From an uncultured Alphaproteobacteria bacterium (GTDB lineage Bacteria; Pseudomonadota; Alphaproteobacteria; HIMB59), in contig CABYSX010000003.1 in assembly GCA_902521795.1 (NCBI GenBank), forward strand, positions 1-64,000: 64,000 nt of DNA. The letters are read 5' to 3'. The position numbers and the translations under genes are program-made. Below the pieces are notes generated by a model. The model ran no database searches. It was not told the DNA's origin and worked only from the letters and a program-made list of their open reading frames with translations. Below are positions 35,078 through 43,962 of the stretch, piece after piece; position 1 is the stretch's first letter, and every line of letters starts with the position of its first letter.

Positions 35078-37701
35078 TTTTTTAAAATATTTTTCAAAAC
35101 AAAATTCAATATACCATCAGCCTTGTAGTATTGTAGCTCATTGATGGTATCAATTCTTAATGTACATTCTAAAATTTTAGTACCCTCATCACTTTTAATA
35201 AATATTTCCAAATCTTGTAAAGGCTTAGTTTTATTAGAGAGTTTTATATCTACAAGGTCAGAGGATTTTATATGTAAATCATTAAGTTTGTGGCTATTAA
35301 GTTGTATTGGAAGGATACCCATTCCAACTAGATTTGATCGATGTATTCTTTCAAAGCTCTCTGCAATAACTGCTTTAATGCCTAACAATTTTGTTCCTTT
35401 TGCTGCCCAATCGCGAGATGAACCAGTTCCATATTCTTGACCTGCAAAAACGACAACATTTTCAGACCTTTTTGCATATTCCATAGCAACCTCATATACA
35501 CTCATTTTCTTTTTATCAGGTTCTAGAATTGAGTATCCTCCTTCAACATCAGACAGTAATTGATTTCTAATTCTGATATTAGCAAAAGTACCTCTTACCA
35601 TTACTTCGTGATTACCCCTTCTTGCCCCATATGAATTAAAATCATTTTGTCGTATTTGTCGCTCCATAAAATAGTTTCCTGCAGGACTTTCTACTTTGAT
35701 AGCTCCAGCAGGTGAGATGTGATCTGTGGTAACACTGTTTCCTAAAAGTAATAAAGGTCTTGCATTTTCAATATGTGTAATTTCTTTATTATCAGACTGA
35801 CCAGTAAAAAAAGGAGGTTGCTGCACATAGGTTGATGACGGATTCCATTTATATAAGTCTCCAGAAGATGTATTAATTTTTTGCCATTCTTTAGGCCCGT
35901 TTAAAGCAGTAGAGTATTGCTTTTTAAACATTTCAGGTGATACATTTTTTTCTACTGCTTCACGAATTTCATTATTGCTTGGCCATATATCCTTTAAGAA
36001 AACCTCGTTACCTTTTGTGTCGATACCAAGTGAGTCTTTCGTTAAATTTAAATGCACAGATCCAGCTAATGCATAAGCTACAACTAATGGAGGAGAAGCA
36101 AGATAGTTTGCTTTAACATGTGGATTAACTCTTCCCTCAAAATTTCTATTCCCTGAAAGCACTGAGGCAACTGTCAAATTATTTTCTGTAATGCATTCTG
36201 CAATATCTTTATCAAGAGGTCCCGAATTTCCAATACATGTAGTGCACCCATAACCAACTAAATGAAAGCCTAATTGATCCAAATATTTATTCAAACCTGA
36301 TTTATCTAGATAATCAGTAACAACTTTTGATCCGGGTGCCAAAGATGTCTTGACCCAGGGCTTTACTTGTAACCCTAATTCACATGCTTTTTTTGCGACT
36401 AGTCCAGCTGCAACTAAAACATCAGGGTTTGAGGTATTAGTGCATGAGGTAATAGCAGCAATAACAACATTTCCATCTTGCATCTTGTAATTATGGTTTT
36501 CTACTTTCCTTTCAATAGGTTTATTCTTCGAAAACTCTTTAAAGTTCAAATTTACACTCTCTAGATTAATTCTATCTTGTGGTCTTTTAGGCCCAGCCAA
36601 AGACGCTTGAACATTTTCAAGACTCAAATGAACGGTTTCATTATAATCACAAGTGTTATCAGCCCATAAACCTTGAATTTTATTATATTTTTCAATAATT
36701 TCTATCAGAGCTGAGCTCCTAGAAGTTAATTTTAAATATTTAATGGTTTCCTCATCAACTGAAAAAAATCCACAGGTTGCTCCATATTCAGGGGCCATGT
36801 TGGCAATAGTTGCTCTGTCAGCAAGTGATAAGTTTTTTAGACCATCTCCATAAAACTCAACAAATTTTCCAACCACTCCTTTTTCTCGAAGCATTTGAAC
36901 AATTGTAAGAACTAGATCTGTCGCTGTAACTCCTTCATTCAACTTTCCAGTTATCTCAAAACCAACAACCTCGGGTAAAAGCATAGATACAGATTGACCT
37001 AGCATCGCAGCTTCAGCTTCAATTCCACCCACTCCCCATCCAAGTACTCCTAGCGCATTTACCATAGTAGTATGACTATCAGTTCCAACTAACGTATCAG
37101 GATACAAAAAATTTTTTTCATCTTGTTCTTTACTCCATACAACCTCTGCCAAATACTCTAAATTAACTTGATGACATATCCCTGTACCAGGGGGTATCAC
37201 CCTAAAATTTTTAAAAGCTTGTTGTCCCCATTTTAAAAATTCATATCTCTCTATATTTCTTCCGAATTCCATATCAACATTTTTTTGAAAGGCTTTTGGA
37301 CTTGCAAAATAATCAACCATTACAGAATGATCTATTACCAAATCAACTTGTGACATGGGATTTACTTTGGAAGGGTCCTTTCCTTTTTTTGAGACAGCAT
37401 CACGCATTGCTGCTAAGTCAGCAACTGCAGGTACACCAGTAAAATCTTGCATTAAAACTCTAGATGGAAGAAAAAAAACTTCATGTTTTTTTTCTGGGTT
37501 TTCCAAAACATTTCTAATTAGATTTACGTTGACATCTTCACCGTCTTCTAATCTTAATAAATTTTCAATAAGTATTTTTTTTGATTTAGGGAGGGTTTTT
37601 AGTTTTGGAAATTCATCTTCTAATAAGGATAAATTATAAAAGTTATATTCCTTTCCATTTAGAGAAAACCTATCTAAAGTCTGAAAACTATTAACTGACA
37701 T
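35074..37701 (-). CDS. acnA: aconitate hydratase A
   Basis: Citrate-isocitrate isomerase of the TCA cycle with a [4Fe-4S] cluster. The conserved features are [32 protein letters not shown], the cluster cysteine in [20 protein letters not shown], the CXXC in [14 protein letters not shown], and the C-terminal swivelling-domain GAGS-like motif in [14 protein letters not shown]. The length of 875 residues fits the AcnA (IRP-like) family. No post-transcriptional IRE-binding role can be judged here. A palindrome lies in its leader. It is convergent with sucB with an overlap of 4 nt, and follows the lysR gene in the same direction with a 55-nt gap. Confidence 0.97.
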   Translation of the reverse strand: MSVNSFQTLDRFSLNGKEYNFYNLSLLEDEFPKLKTLPKSKKILIENLLRLEDGEDVNVNLIRNVLENPEKKHEVFFLPSRVLMQDFTGVPAVADLAAMRDAVSKKGKDPSKVNPMSQVDLVIDHSVMVDYFASPKAFQKNVDMEFGRNIERYEFLKWGQQAFKNFRVIPPGTGICHQVNLEYLAEVVWSKEQDEKNFLYPDTLVGTDSHTTMVNALGVLGWGVGGIEAEAAMLGQSVSMLLPEVVGFEITGKLNEGVTATDLVLTIVQMLREKGVVGKFVEFYGDGLKNLSLADRATIANMAPEYGATCGFFSVDEETIKYLKLTSRSSALIEIIEKYNKIQGLWADNTCDYNETVHLSLENVQASLAGPKRPQDRINLESVNLNFKEFSKNKPIERKVENHNYKMQDGNVVIAAITSCTNTSNPDVLVAAGLVAKKACELGLQVKPWVKTSLAPGSKVVTDYLDKSGLNKYLDQLGFHLVGYGCTTCIGNSGPLDKDIAECITENNLTVASVLSGNRNFEGRVNPHVKANYLASPPLVVAYALAGSVHLNLTKDSLGIDTKGNEVFLKDIWPSNNEIREAVEKNVSPEMFKKQYSTALNGPKEWQKINTSSGDLYKWNPSSTYVQQPPFFTGQSDNKEITHIENARPLLLLGNSVTTDHISPAGAIKVESPAGNYFMERQIRQNDFNSYGARRGNHEVMVRGTFANIRIRNQLLSDVEGGYSILEPDKKKMSVYEVAMEYAKRSENVVVFAGQEYGTGSSRDWAAKGTKLLGIKAVIAESFERIHRSNLVGMGILPIQLNSHKLNDLHIKSSDLVDIKLSNKTKPLQDLEIFIKSDEGTKILECTLRIDTINELQYYKADGILNFVLKNILKN

Positions 37702-37705
37702 AATA

Positions 37706-37728
37706 ACTAATTAATATCATTAATTAGT
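37706..37728. promoter_or_regulatory. Perfect inverted repeat in the acnA leader
   Basis: actaattaat and attaattagt form a 10-bp perfect inverted repeat with a 3-nt spacer, located 5-27 nt upstream of the acnA start. On the plus strand it is followed by a T-rich stretch. It may be a dimeric regulator site or an RNA hairpin over the ribosome-binding region, where no Shine-Dalgarno is evident. Confidence 0.45.
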
Positions 37729-37756
37729 ATATTTTTTTATGCATAATGCTGATTAA

Positions 37757-38647
37757 TTATCTTTTAAATTTATCTTTTAGTAAGTCATACAATTTTTGTG
37801 AGTCATAACTGAGATCTCTCCCCGATCTTTTAATTAAGCCGATTGTTCTGGTTACGGATGGATCTATTAGAGGTCTAAACGATAAAGAGGTATAGTCTTT
37901 AGAAATGGCCAGTTTTGGGGCTAATGTTATTCCTAGTCCTTGTTCAACCATATTTAAGGCAGTAGGAATATGTCTTACTTCATAAGCCCAATCCATATCT
38001 TCTTTTTGAAGTGCGAGAGCATTTTCAATATAAATTCTGCTTCCTGAACCTTTCCATATTGATATAAAATTTCGATCTTTGATTTCTGATAGTTTTACTT
38101 TTCTTTTTCTTTCTAATTTATCTCCTTTTGGAAATGCAACTACGTAATCTTCCACAAATAGTTTTTCAAAATTGATACCTGGCTCTTGAATACCTGTAAA
38201 ATTGATACCAAAATCACACTCTCCTCCTAAAACACTATCAACAACATTATTTGATGACCTCTCTATGATTTGAACTTTACATCTAGGTTCAATTTCTTTG
38301 AAAGATTTTAAGGCAGAAAATAATATATTTCTGAGAGCTGAATGAACTACCCCAATTTTAATTATTGATGGAAAACTATATTTCTCATTAAGTGTTTTGG
38401 TTGCTGTTTTAACTGCTTCTATAATACCTCTTGCTCGGTCATAAAAATTTCTTCCAGAATAAGATAATTGAACTTTTCTTGTGGTTCTATCAAAAAGGGT
38501 GGTTCCTAACTCGTGTTCTAACTTCTGAATTCTTCTTGAGAGCGCAGGTTGAGATAAATTTAAATTATTTGCCGCCTTAGCAAATGAATTTGTTTCAGTT
38601 AGTTCAATAAATGCTTCTATATCACCAATTTCAATATTTATGCGCAT
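37757..38647 (-). CDS. LysR-family transcriptional regulator
   Basis: The N-terminal HTH is EAFIELTETNSFAKAANNLNLSQPALSRRIQKLE, the classical LysR winged helix (about 10-65), followed by a substrate-binding domain (about 90-290) with IIKIGVVHSALRNILFSALK and a hydrophobic pocket strand in CDFGINFTGI. The length of 296 residues is typical. It lies 25 nt downstream of glpK on the same strand and so probably belongs to the glpD-glpK transcript, although it could also control acnA. LysR control of glycerol genes is unusual; DeoR-type GlpR is the common one. Ligand is unknown. Confidence 0.9.
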   Translation of the reverse strand: MRINIEIGDIEAFIELTETNSFAKAANNLNLSQPALSRRIQKLEHELGTTLFDRTTRKVQLSYSGRNFYDRARGIIEAVKTATKTLNEKYSFPSIIKIGVVHSALRNILFSALKSFKEIEPRCKVQIIERSSNNVVDSVLGGECDFGINFTGIQEPGINFEKLFVEDYVVAFPKGDKLERKRKVKLSEIKDRNFISIWKGSGSRIYIENALALQKEDMDWAYEVRHIPTALNMVEQGLGITLAPKLAISKDYTSLSFRPLIDPSVTRTIGLIKRSGRDLSYDSQKLYDLLKDKFKR

Positions 38648-38672
38648 GTAACATAAATATCAAAATATAATT

Positions 38673-40163
38673 TTATTTGCTATTCTTTTTTGTAGTAGTT
38701 TTCTTTACAGCCTTTACCCATCCTTGATAAAGATACTTAACTTCCTTTTTATGGAGTCTTGGTTTAAATATTTTTTCACTTTGCCATTTTTTTGATATTT
38801 CTTCAGTATTCTTGATAATTTTTGAAGAAAGCCCTACAAGATAAGCTGCCCCCAATGCAGTCGTCTCAGTTATTTTTGGTCTATCACAATTTAGGATTAA
38901 AATATTCGATAAAAATTGAAGAAATTTTTCATTTGTCACCATTCCGCCATCAACTTTAATTTGTTTAATTGGTAAGCCACTATCTTTCTCCATTGCAATT
39001 ATCAAATCTTTAGTTTGATATGCAACACTATCTATTGCAGCTTTAACATATTCAGCTACTCCTGTATTTCTTGTCATGCCAAAAATAGCTCCTCTCGCTT
39101 CACCATCCCAATATGGAGCTCCTAAACCTACAAAAGCAGGAACAAAATAGATTTGTTGACTATGATCGCTTTGAGAATATAAAACCTCTGTTTCTTGTGC
39201 CGTTTTTATAACTTTAAGGGAGTCTCTTAGCCATTGAATTGCAGCACCAGCAACGAAAATTGACCCCTCCAAGGCGTAGGTAGTCTTATTGTTAATTCTA
39301 TATGCAATTGTTGTAAGTAAATTGTTTTTAGAAATTTTTGGCTTCTGTCCGATATTCATGATCATAAAGCAGCCAGTGCCATATGTAGACTTAATAGATC
39401 CTGGTTTAAAACATGCTTGACCAATTGTTGCGGCTTGTTGATCACCAGCAATGCCTCCTATGTTAATTTTATCTCCAAAAAAAGTTGTATAACCAAAATC
39501 GTCTGCACTATCTTTAACTATAGGAAGAATTTTACGAGGAATATTGAAAATTTTAAGTAACTCTTTTGACCAGCAGTTTTTTTTGATGTCGTATAGCATA
39601 GTTCTCGAAGCATTTGTGGCCTCAGTAAAATAAGACCTTCCATTTGTTAACTTCCAAAGCAGCCAAGTATCTATAGTTCCAAATAAAAGCCTATCTTCTT
39701 TTAAAAGTTTTTTTGATAACTCTATGTTATCGAGTATCCATTTAATTTTAGTAGCTGAAAAATATGAATCAATTACAAGACCAGTTATTTTTTGTATCTT
39801 TTTTGCAAATCCTTTTTTAGTTAAGTCTTTGCAATAATTTACTGTTCTTCTGTCTTGCCAAACAATAGCTCTATAAATAGGTTTACCTGTTTGCTTATCC
39901 CATACGACAACAGTTTCCCTTTGATTAGTTATTCCTATGCCCAATATCTGGCCTGAATTAGCTTTAGCTTTCTTAATCGCATTTTGTGAGGTTTGTATAA
40001 CAGAATTAAATATCTCCTCTGGATCGTGTTCTACACAACCATCTTTTGGAAAGTACTGCTTAAATTCTAATTGATCACTAGAGATAATTTCAAAGTTTTT
40101 ATTAAAAATTATTGAACGTGTAGAAGTTGTTCCTTGATCAATTGATAGAATAAATTTTTTCAC
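38673..40163 (-). CDS. glpK: glycerol kinase
   Basis: FGGY-family kinase that phosphorylates glycerol to sn-glycerol 3-phosphate. Signature regions are LSIDQGTTSTRSIIF at the N-terminus, GIGITNQRETVVVWDKQTG with AIVWQDRRT, the ATP-binding ITGLVIDSYFSATKIKWILD, GGIAGDQQAATIGQACF, and the C-terminal VDGGMVTNEKFLQFLSNIL with TALGAAYLVGL. The length of 496 residues matches the family. It is 21 nt downstream of glpD. No glpF facilitator was found in the window, so glycerol may enter by diffusion or another porin. Confidence 0.97.
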   Translation of the reverse strand: MKKFILSIDQGTTSTRSIIFNKNFEIISSDQLEFKQYFPKDGCVEHDPEEIFNSVIQTSQNAIKKAKANSGQILGIGITNQRETVVVWDKQTGKPIYRAIVWQDRRTVNYCKDLTKKGFAKKIQKITGLVIDSYFSATKIKWILDNIELSKKLLKEDRLLFGTIDTWLLWKLTNGRSYFTEATNASRTMLYDIKKNCWSKELLKIFNIPRKILPIVKDSADDFGYTTFFGDKINIGGIAGDQQAATIGQACFKPGSIKSTYGTGCFMIMNIGQKPKISKNNLLTTIAYRINNKTTYALEGSIFVAGAAIQWLRDSLKVIKTAQETEVLYSQSDHSQQIYFVPAFVGLGAPYWDGEARGAIFGMTRNTGVAEYVKAAIDSVAYQTKDLIIAMEKDSGLPIKQIKVDGGMVTNEKFLQFLSNILILNCDRPKITETTALGAAYLVGLSSKIIKNTEEISKKWQSEKIFKPRLHKKEVKYLYQGWVKAVKKTTTKKNSK

Positions 40164-40184
40164 CTTTGTATAATATCATAAGTA

Positions 40185-41618
40185 CTAAAGGTGTCTTTTT
40201 AAAATAATTTCTAATTTATCCTTTGCTTCTTTGGGAAAATTAATACCAAGCTTTGTTCTCCTAAAAAGGATATCTTCTGAAGTTCGAGCCATTTCTTCTT
40301 TAATGAGATATTTCACTTCGAATTCATAAAAGTCGCCAAAAATCAACTCTCCACCAGTTTCAAATTCATTATAATACTCGTTAAGTTTTGATATTTTATT
40401 TCCATAAGTTTCAACAAGACGTCCAATTATTTTCTCTGAAATATTTATATTATCTATTTCATTATTATGAGCACCCGGTAGTAACTCATTGTAAGTCCAT
40501 GATTTGCTTGAGAAGTAAAGGTACTTTGATAATTTTTCCATAACTTGTTCAGAGAGTTTTCTATATGTCGTAAGCTTTCCACCAAAAACAGTAATTATCG
40601 GTGCTCCTTTAATATCATCAATTTCAAAAGTGTAGTCTCTTGAAATTTTTGAAGCCTTTTGATTATTATCTTCAACCAATGGTCTTACTCCTGAATATGT
40701 CCATATTATATCATTGTTATTTATTTTCTTTTTTATGAACGAATTGACTGAATTAATCAGATAGGTTCTTTCTTGATCAGTAATCTTTGGGTTCTCAAAA
40801 CTTTCAACTTCATGATCAGTTGTGCCAATTAAAGTGTAATTTTTTTTATAGGGTATCATAAAAATTATACGTTTATCACTTAATTGAAGTATATATGCTT
40901 GGTCACCGTCATATATTTTTTTTACTACTAAGTGGCTTCCTTGGACAAGTCTCAATTTTTTTTTAGATTTAATCCCAAAAATATTGTTTAAAACCGAAAT
41001 TGTGTAAGGACCCGTTGCGTTAATAATCACCTTTGATTTTAAAATTTCTCCATTCTCCAAATAAACTGACCAGTATTCATTATCCCTTATAACTTTAGTA
41101 ATATTTGTATTTACATATATCTTTGCACCTCTATTGATTGCATCTTCAGCATTAAGTAGAGCTAGTCTTGAATCATCAACAAATAGGTCAGAGTACATAT
41201 ATCCACCTTTAAAATTTTCTTTTAATGGGTTTTCATCAAATTGTTGATTTAAATAAATAAATTTTGATCTTTCAAATGAGGATTTGCCACCCAACCTATC
41301 ATACAAAAATAATCCCATTCTTATCATCCAACTTGACCTTAAACTTGGAACATGAGGTAAAACAAATTTTATTGGTTTTGTAATGTGGGGAGCAATTTTT
41401 TTTATAATATCTCTTTCTTTCAGAGACTCCCTGACTAATTTAAAATCATAGTTTTCTAAATATCTTATACCCCCATGGATTAATTTAGTGGACCATGAAG
41501 AAGTTTGTGAAGCAATATCACCCTTTTCAATGAGGCAAGTATTTAAACCTCTCCCTACAGCATCTCTAGCTATGCCTACACCATTAATACCACCGCCTAT
41601 AATTAATACGTCGTACAT
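40185..41618 (-). CDS. glpD: aerobic glycerol-3-phosphate dehydrogenase
   Basis: FAD enzyme at the inner membrane that oxidises glycerol 3-phosphate to dihydroxyacetone phosphate and passes electrons to quinone. The FAD-binding start LIIGGGINGVGIARDAVGRG, WSTKLIHGGIRYLENYDFKLV, KVIINATGPYTISVL and the C-terminal VFGGKLTTYRKLSEQVM are the expected GlpD blocks. The length of 477 residues is slightly short but complete. It leads the glpD-glpK-lysR run and diverges from gpsA with a 171-nt shared upstream region. Confidence 0.96.
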   Translation of the reverse strand: MYDVLIIGGGINGVGIARDAVGRGLNTCLIEKGDIASQTSSWSTKLIHGGIRYLENYDFKLVRESLKERDIIKKIAPHITKPIKFVLPHVPSLRSSWMIRMGLFLYDRLGGKSSFERSKFIYLNQQFDENPLKENFKGGYMYSDLFVDDSRLALLNAEDAINRGAKIYVNTNITKVIRDNEYWSVYLENGEILKSKVIINATGPYTISVLNNIFGIKSKKKLRLVQGSHLVVKKIYDGDQAYILQLSDKRIIFMIPYKKNYTLIGTTDHEVESFENPKITDQERTYLINSVNSFIKKKINNNDIIWTYSGVRPLVEDNNQKASKISRDYTFEIDDIKGAPIITVFGGKLTTYRKLSEQVMEKLSKYLYFSSKSWTYNELLPGAHNNEIDNINISEKIIGRLVETYGNKISKLNEYYNEFETGGELIFGDFYEFEVKYLIKEEMARTSEDILFRRTKLGINFPKEAKDKLEIILKRHL

Positions 41619-41789
41619 TACCTATGAACATCATATATAAAATCAAAAATGTAAAGAGAGGGTAAGTCTATTTTCTTAGTTTTTAGTTAATATTCTTTAG
41701 TTTATTATTGACTTAGACAAATATAATGTTCTTTCTAATTCAAAACATCCAAGTAAGATGAACATTCTAAATAAAATTAATTTTAATAG
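41619..41789. promoter_or_regulatory. Divergent glpD/gpsA regulatory region with ATGTTC/GAACAT motifs
   Basis: Between the divergent genes lie atgaacat at 41624, aatgttc at 41725 and atgaacatt at 41758. The last two form a 7-bp inverted repeat (aatgttc/gaacatt) with a 28-nt spacer. A TATAAT at 41722 lies in the same block. The half sites resemble the GlpR operator consensus (ATGTTCG...CGAACAT), but the linked regulator here is of LysR type. The true binding protein is unknown. Confidence 0.3.
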
Positions 41790-42758
41790 ATGTCTAAAAA
41801 AATTTTAATTGTTGGCGCTGGCGCTTGGGGAACAGCAATTGCAAATGTTCTCTCAAAAAATAATAATAAGGTTTATCTTTGGACTAGAGACAAGAGTTTG
41901 TCTATCAAAATAAATTCAAATAAAATCAACCAAAAGTACTATAAAAATTTCAAATTATCCAAAAAGCTTAAGTCTATATCAGGCAGCTTTATTACTAGAG
42001 ATTATCATTATATTTTTTATATTTTACCTGCAAGTGCATTTGATAAATTTTGCGAAGACTATTTTAAAAATCAAAAAATTAATAATTTAGTAATATGCTC
42101 AAAGGGTGTCAGTAAAAATGGAGAATTCATTTCAAATCTGATAACAAAAAAACTAAATATTAATAATTATCATTTTTTATCTGGACCAAGCTTTGCAGAT
42201 GAGGTGCTATATGGAAAACCCACTGCACTGAGCCTATCAAGTAAAAAAGTCAATAAAAACATTGGAAATATTTTTAAAGATACAAATATTAGAATTTATT
42301 ATTCAGAATGTTTAAAGACTCTTGAGTTTCTTGGTATTATTAAGAATATATATGCTATTGGGGCAGGTATCCTTGATGCAGAGTCATTAGGTCAAAACGC
42401 TAGATCAGCATACTTAACAAGATGTGTAGCTGAAATAAAGAGCATGATAAAATATCTAAATTTAAATGAGAATATGATTTATAGCCTTGGAGGAATAGGA
42501 GATTTAATTCTTACCTGTAGCTCAAATAAATCAAGAAACTATAATTTTGGTTTTAGTTTTGCAAAAAAGAGTAAAAATAAAATAATACCTAGTTTTAAAA
42601 CCATAGAAGGACTTAACAGCTGCCTAACTATAAAAAAAAATAAAAAAATAATAATTGATAAACTTCCAATAATAAATTCTATCATAAAGACCATAAATGG
42701 GAGTCCGCCAAAAAAAGAAATAAAAATTTTACTTAACAGAAGCTTTAAAAATGAATAA
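41790..42758 (+). CDS. gpsA: NAD(P)-dependent glycerol-3-phosphate dehydrogenase GpsA
   Basis: Cytosolic enzyme making sn-glycerol 3-phosphate from dihydroxyacetone phosphate for phospholipids. The Rossmann motif VGAGAWGTAIANVLSK, YLWTRD, NLVICSKGVSKNG, YHFLSGPSFADEV and the catalytic region IIKNIYAIGAGILDAESLGQNARSA are intact. The length of 322 residues is typical. It diverges from glpD, so the biosynthetic and degradative enzymes share one upstream region. The stop abuts the stop of the convergent SprT-like gene. The run EGLNSCLTIK is the usual substrate end. Slightly AT-rich codon use. Confidence 0.95.
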   Translation: MSKKILIVGAGAWGTAIANVLSKNNNKVYLWTRDKSLSIKINSNKINQKYYKNFKLSKKLKSISGSFITRDYHYIFYILPASAFDKFCEDYFKNQKINNLVICSKGVSKNGEFISNLITKKLNINNYHFLSGPSFADEVLYGKPTALSLSSKKVNKNIGNIFKDTNIRIYYSECLKTLEFLGIIKNIYAIGAGILDAESLGQNARSAYLTRCVAEIKSMIKYLNLNENMIYSLGGIGDLILTCSSNKSRNYNFGFSFAKKSKNKIIPSFKTIEGLNSCLTIKKNKKIIIDKLPIINSIIKTINGSPPKKEIKILLNRSFKNE

Positions 42759-43157
42759 TTAACGGTAAATACGTTTTAATTCCAAACCTATTTTTTTAAA
42801 TTTTTTCTTAAAACTATAAAATTCTTTATTATGTTTTGCTGAATTTTGTTTCAGTACTAACTTTTGATAATAATGAACCATTTCGTGACCCAGTATTTCT
42901 ACAAACTCTTGAAAATTTTTAAATTTATTATGAAGAGTTATTTTATAGCAATATTTTGTAGCATAAGGATTAAACTCAAATAATCCAAGAGCACCGTGTA
43001 TTCTTCTAATACTAATAAATGGTTTTTTTAAACGATTATTAAAAAGCTCTCTATTTAATATTTTATATACAGTTGGGATTTTATTAGCTCTTGGCTTGAA
43101 TATTCTCTCATTACCATAATGTTGGATGAGCGTTGCTAAACTTTTTGTTCTTGGCAT
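42759..43157 (-). CDS. SprT-like zinc metalloprotease domain protein, short
   Basis: A 132-residue protein with the HExxH zinc motif in EILGHEMVHYYQKLV, followed downstream by an extra histidine in NSAKHNKEFYSFKKKFKKIG, the layout of the SprT/Spartan domain. The N-terminal region with YKILNRELFNNRLKKPFISI matches the substrate-strand part of that fold. Bacterial SprT is larger and usually has a C-terminal zinc-ribbon, absent here. Small SprT-like proteins are common in phages and some bacteria; their substrates are unknown, a role in protein repair is plausible. Convergent with gpsA. Confidence 0.7.
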   Translation of the reverse strand: MPRTKSLATLIQHYGNERIFKPRANKIPTVYKILNRELFNNRLKKPFISIRRIHGALGLFEFNPYATKYCYKITLHNKFKNFQEFVEILGHEMVHYYQKLVLKQNSAKHNKEFYSFKKKFKKIGLELKRIYR

Positions 43158-43204
43158 AAATTTAGAGATACAAGTATTATTTATTAAAAAAAAATCAAGT
43201 TAAT

Positions 43205-43432
43205 TTAACTAGGTGTTTTTAATAAATATTCTATGTGCAAGATTATCTCATCAATCTTGTCATCAGATATATCTTTGTAGCTCTGACCAAATTTTTCTTT
43301 AATACTAAGAGCTATATGTGCATATGCATTTCTACCATTAGGATGATATCGAGATGGTTTTAAAAGGGGTTGAAGTTCATCACCACTAGATTGAATTTTT
43401 TTCCATACTTTCTTTCTATTAAATTCATTCAA
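43205..43432 (-). CDS. Hypothetical protein (75 aa)
   Basis: Not recognised. It starts at a TTG that overlaps the stop of the upstream 34-residue ORF (TTGA), giving MNEFNRKKVWKKIQSSGDEL, and contains a basic N-terminus, a proline-rich middle (LKPSRYHPNGRNAY), and a C-terminal helix-like stretch DDKIDEIILHIEYLLKT. No signal peptide or membrane segment. The mixture of a conserved-looking NGRNAYAHIAL block and overlapping genes suggests a real small cytosolic protein, perhaps a nucleic-acid binder, but this is a guess. It follows the small membrane ORF and precedes the SprT-like gene by 47 nt on the same strand. Confidence 0.5.
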   Translation of the reverse strand: MNEFNRKKVWKKIQSSGDELQPLLKPSRYHPNGRNAYAHIALSIKEKFGQSYKDISDDKIDEIILHIEYLLKTPS

Positions 43433-43533
43433 AGAGATAGGCCGCCAGGAAAAAAATATTCAAGTAAAAGTCTGATAACTGCAAAACTAATTCCACAAAA
43501 AATAATTATTGTGATTAACTGTTTATTTATCAT
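43429..43533 (-). CDS. 34-residue predicted membrane peptide
   Basis: Below the track's cutoff. The ATG at 43533 opens MINKQLITIIIFCGISFAVI, RLLLEYFFPGGLSL and a TGA whose bases overlap the TTG start of the next gene. The first half is one membrane segment with a lysine-bearing start. The TTGA overlap mirrors other coupled pairs in the window and argues for real translation. It is divergent from the signal-peptide protein at 43554, with a 20-nt gap. Function unknown. Confidence 0.45.
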   Translation of the reverse strand: MINKQLITIIIFCGISFAVIRLLLEYFFPGGLSL

Positions 43534-43553
43534 GATGTATACAATTAAATATT

Positions 43554-43943
43554 ATGAAAAATGTTATCATTATTTTTTCTTTAATTCTTCCTAATTTATT
43601 ATTTGCTGATATTTTAGAAAAATTTCCTCTTGCTTGTATTTGTGATAAAAACATAAATGCACTTAAGTACTTTGATTGCAAACAAAAAGTTTCTGGTACC
43701 CAATTAAATATCATTAAGAATCAAAAAAGTGACAATATCTTTATGTTTAGTAGCTTTGATGAAAAAAAATACCAATTAGTTGAAAAAGAACTTTTAAATT
43801 TAGTTTTTGATTACAATACAGAAGATTATATTTCTTCTATATCAATCAAAGATAATTTAGATTTAGTTTTTTCAATATCCTATAAGGAATATAATAAAAA
43901 ATGGTCTTACGATTTAAAGTGTGTTTCATTAAAAAAAGAATAA
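43554..43943 (+). CDS. Hypothetical exported protein
   Basis: A 129-residue protein beginning with a cleavable-looking signal peptide (MKNVIIIFSLILPNLLFADI), so it is probably periplasmic. The mature part contains four cysteines (CICDKN, FDCKQKV, DLKCVSL), which could form two disulfides, and alternating beta-like segments ending in YDLKCVSLKKE. I recognise no family. It stands 20 nt from the small membrane ORF on the other strand and 19 nt upstream of the EamA transporter on the same strand. Confidence 0.6.
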   Translation: MKNVIIIFSLILPNLLFADILEKFPLACICDKNINALKYFDCKQKVSGTQLNIIKNQKSDNIFMFSSFDEKKYQLVEKELLNLVFDYNTEDYISSISIKDNLDLVFSISYKEYNKKWSYDLKCVSLKKE

Positions 43944-43962
43944 GGTTCCAATTTGTTTATAA

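Noticed and set aside
41708-41727. TTGACT and TATAAT as a promoter for gpsA
   Set aside because: Spacing is only 8 nt, far too short for a sigma-70 promoter. The -10 may work with another -35.
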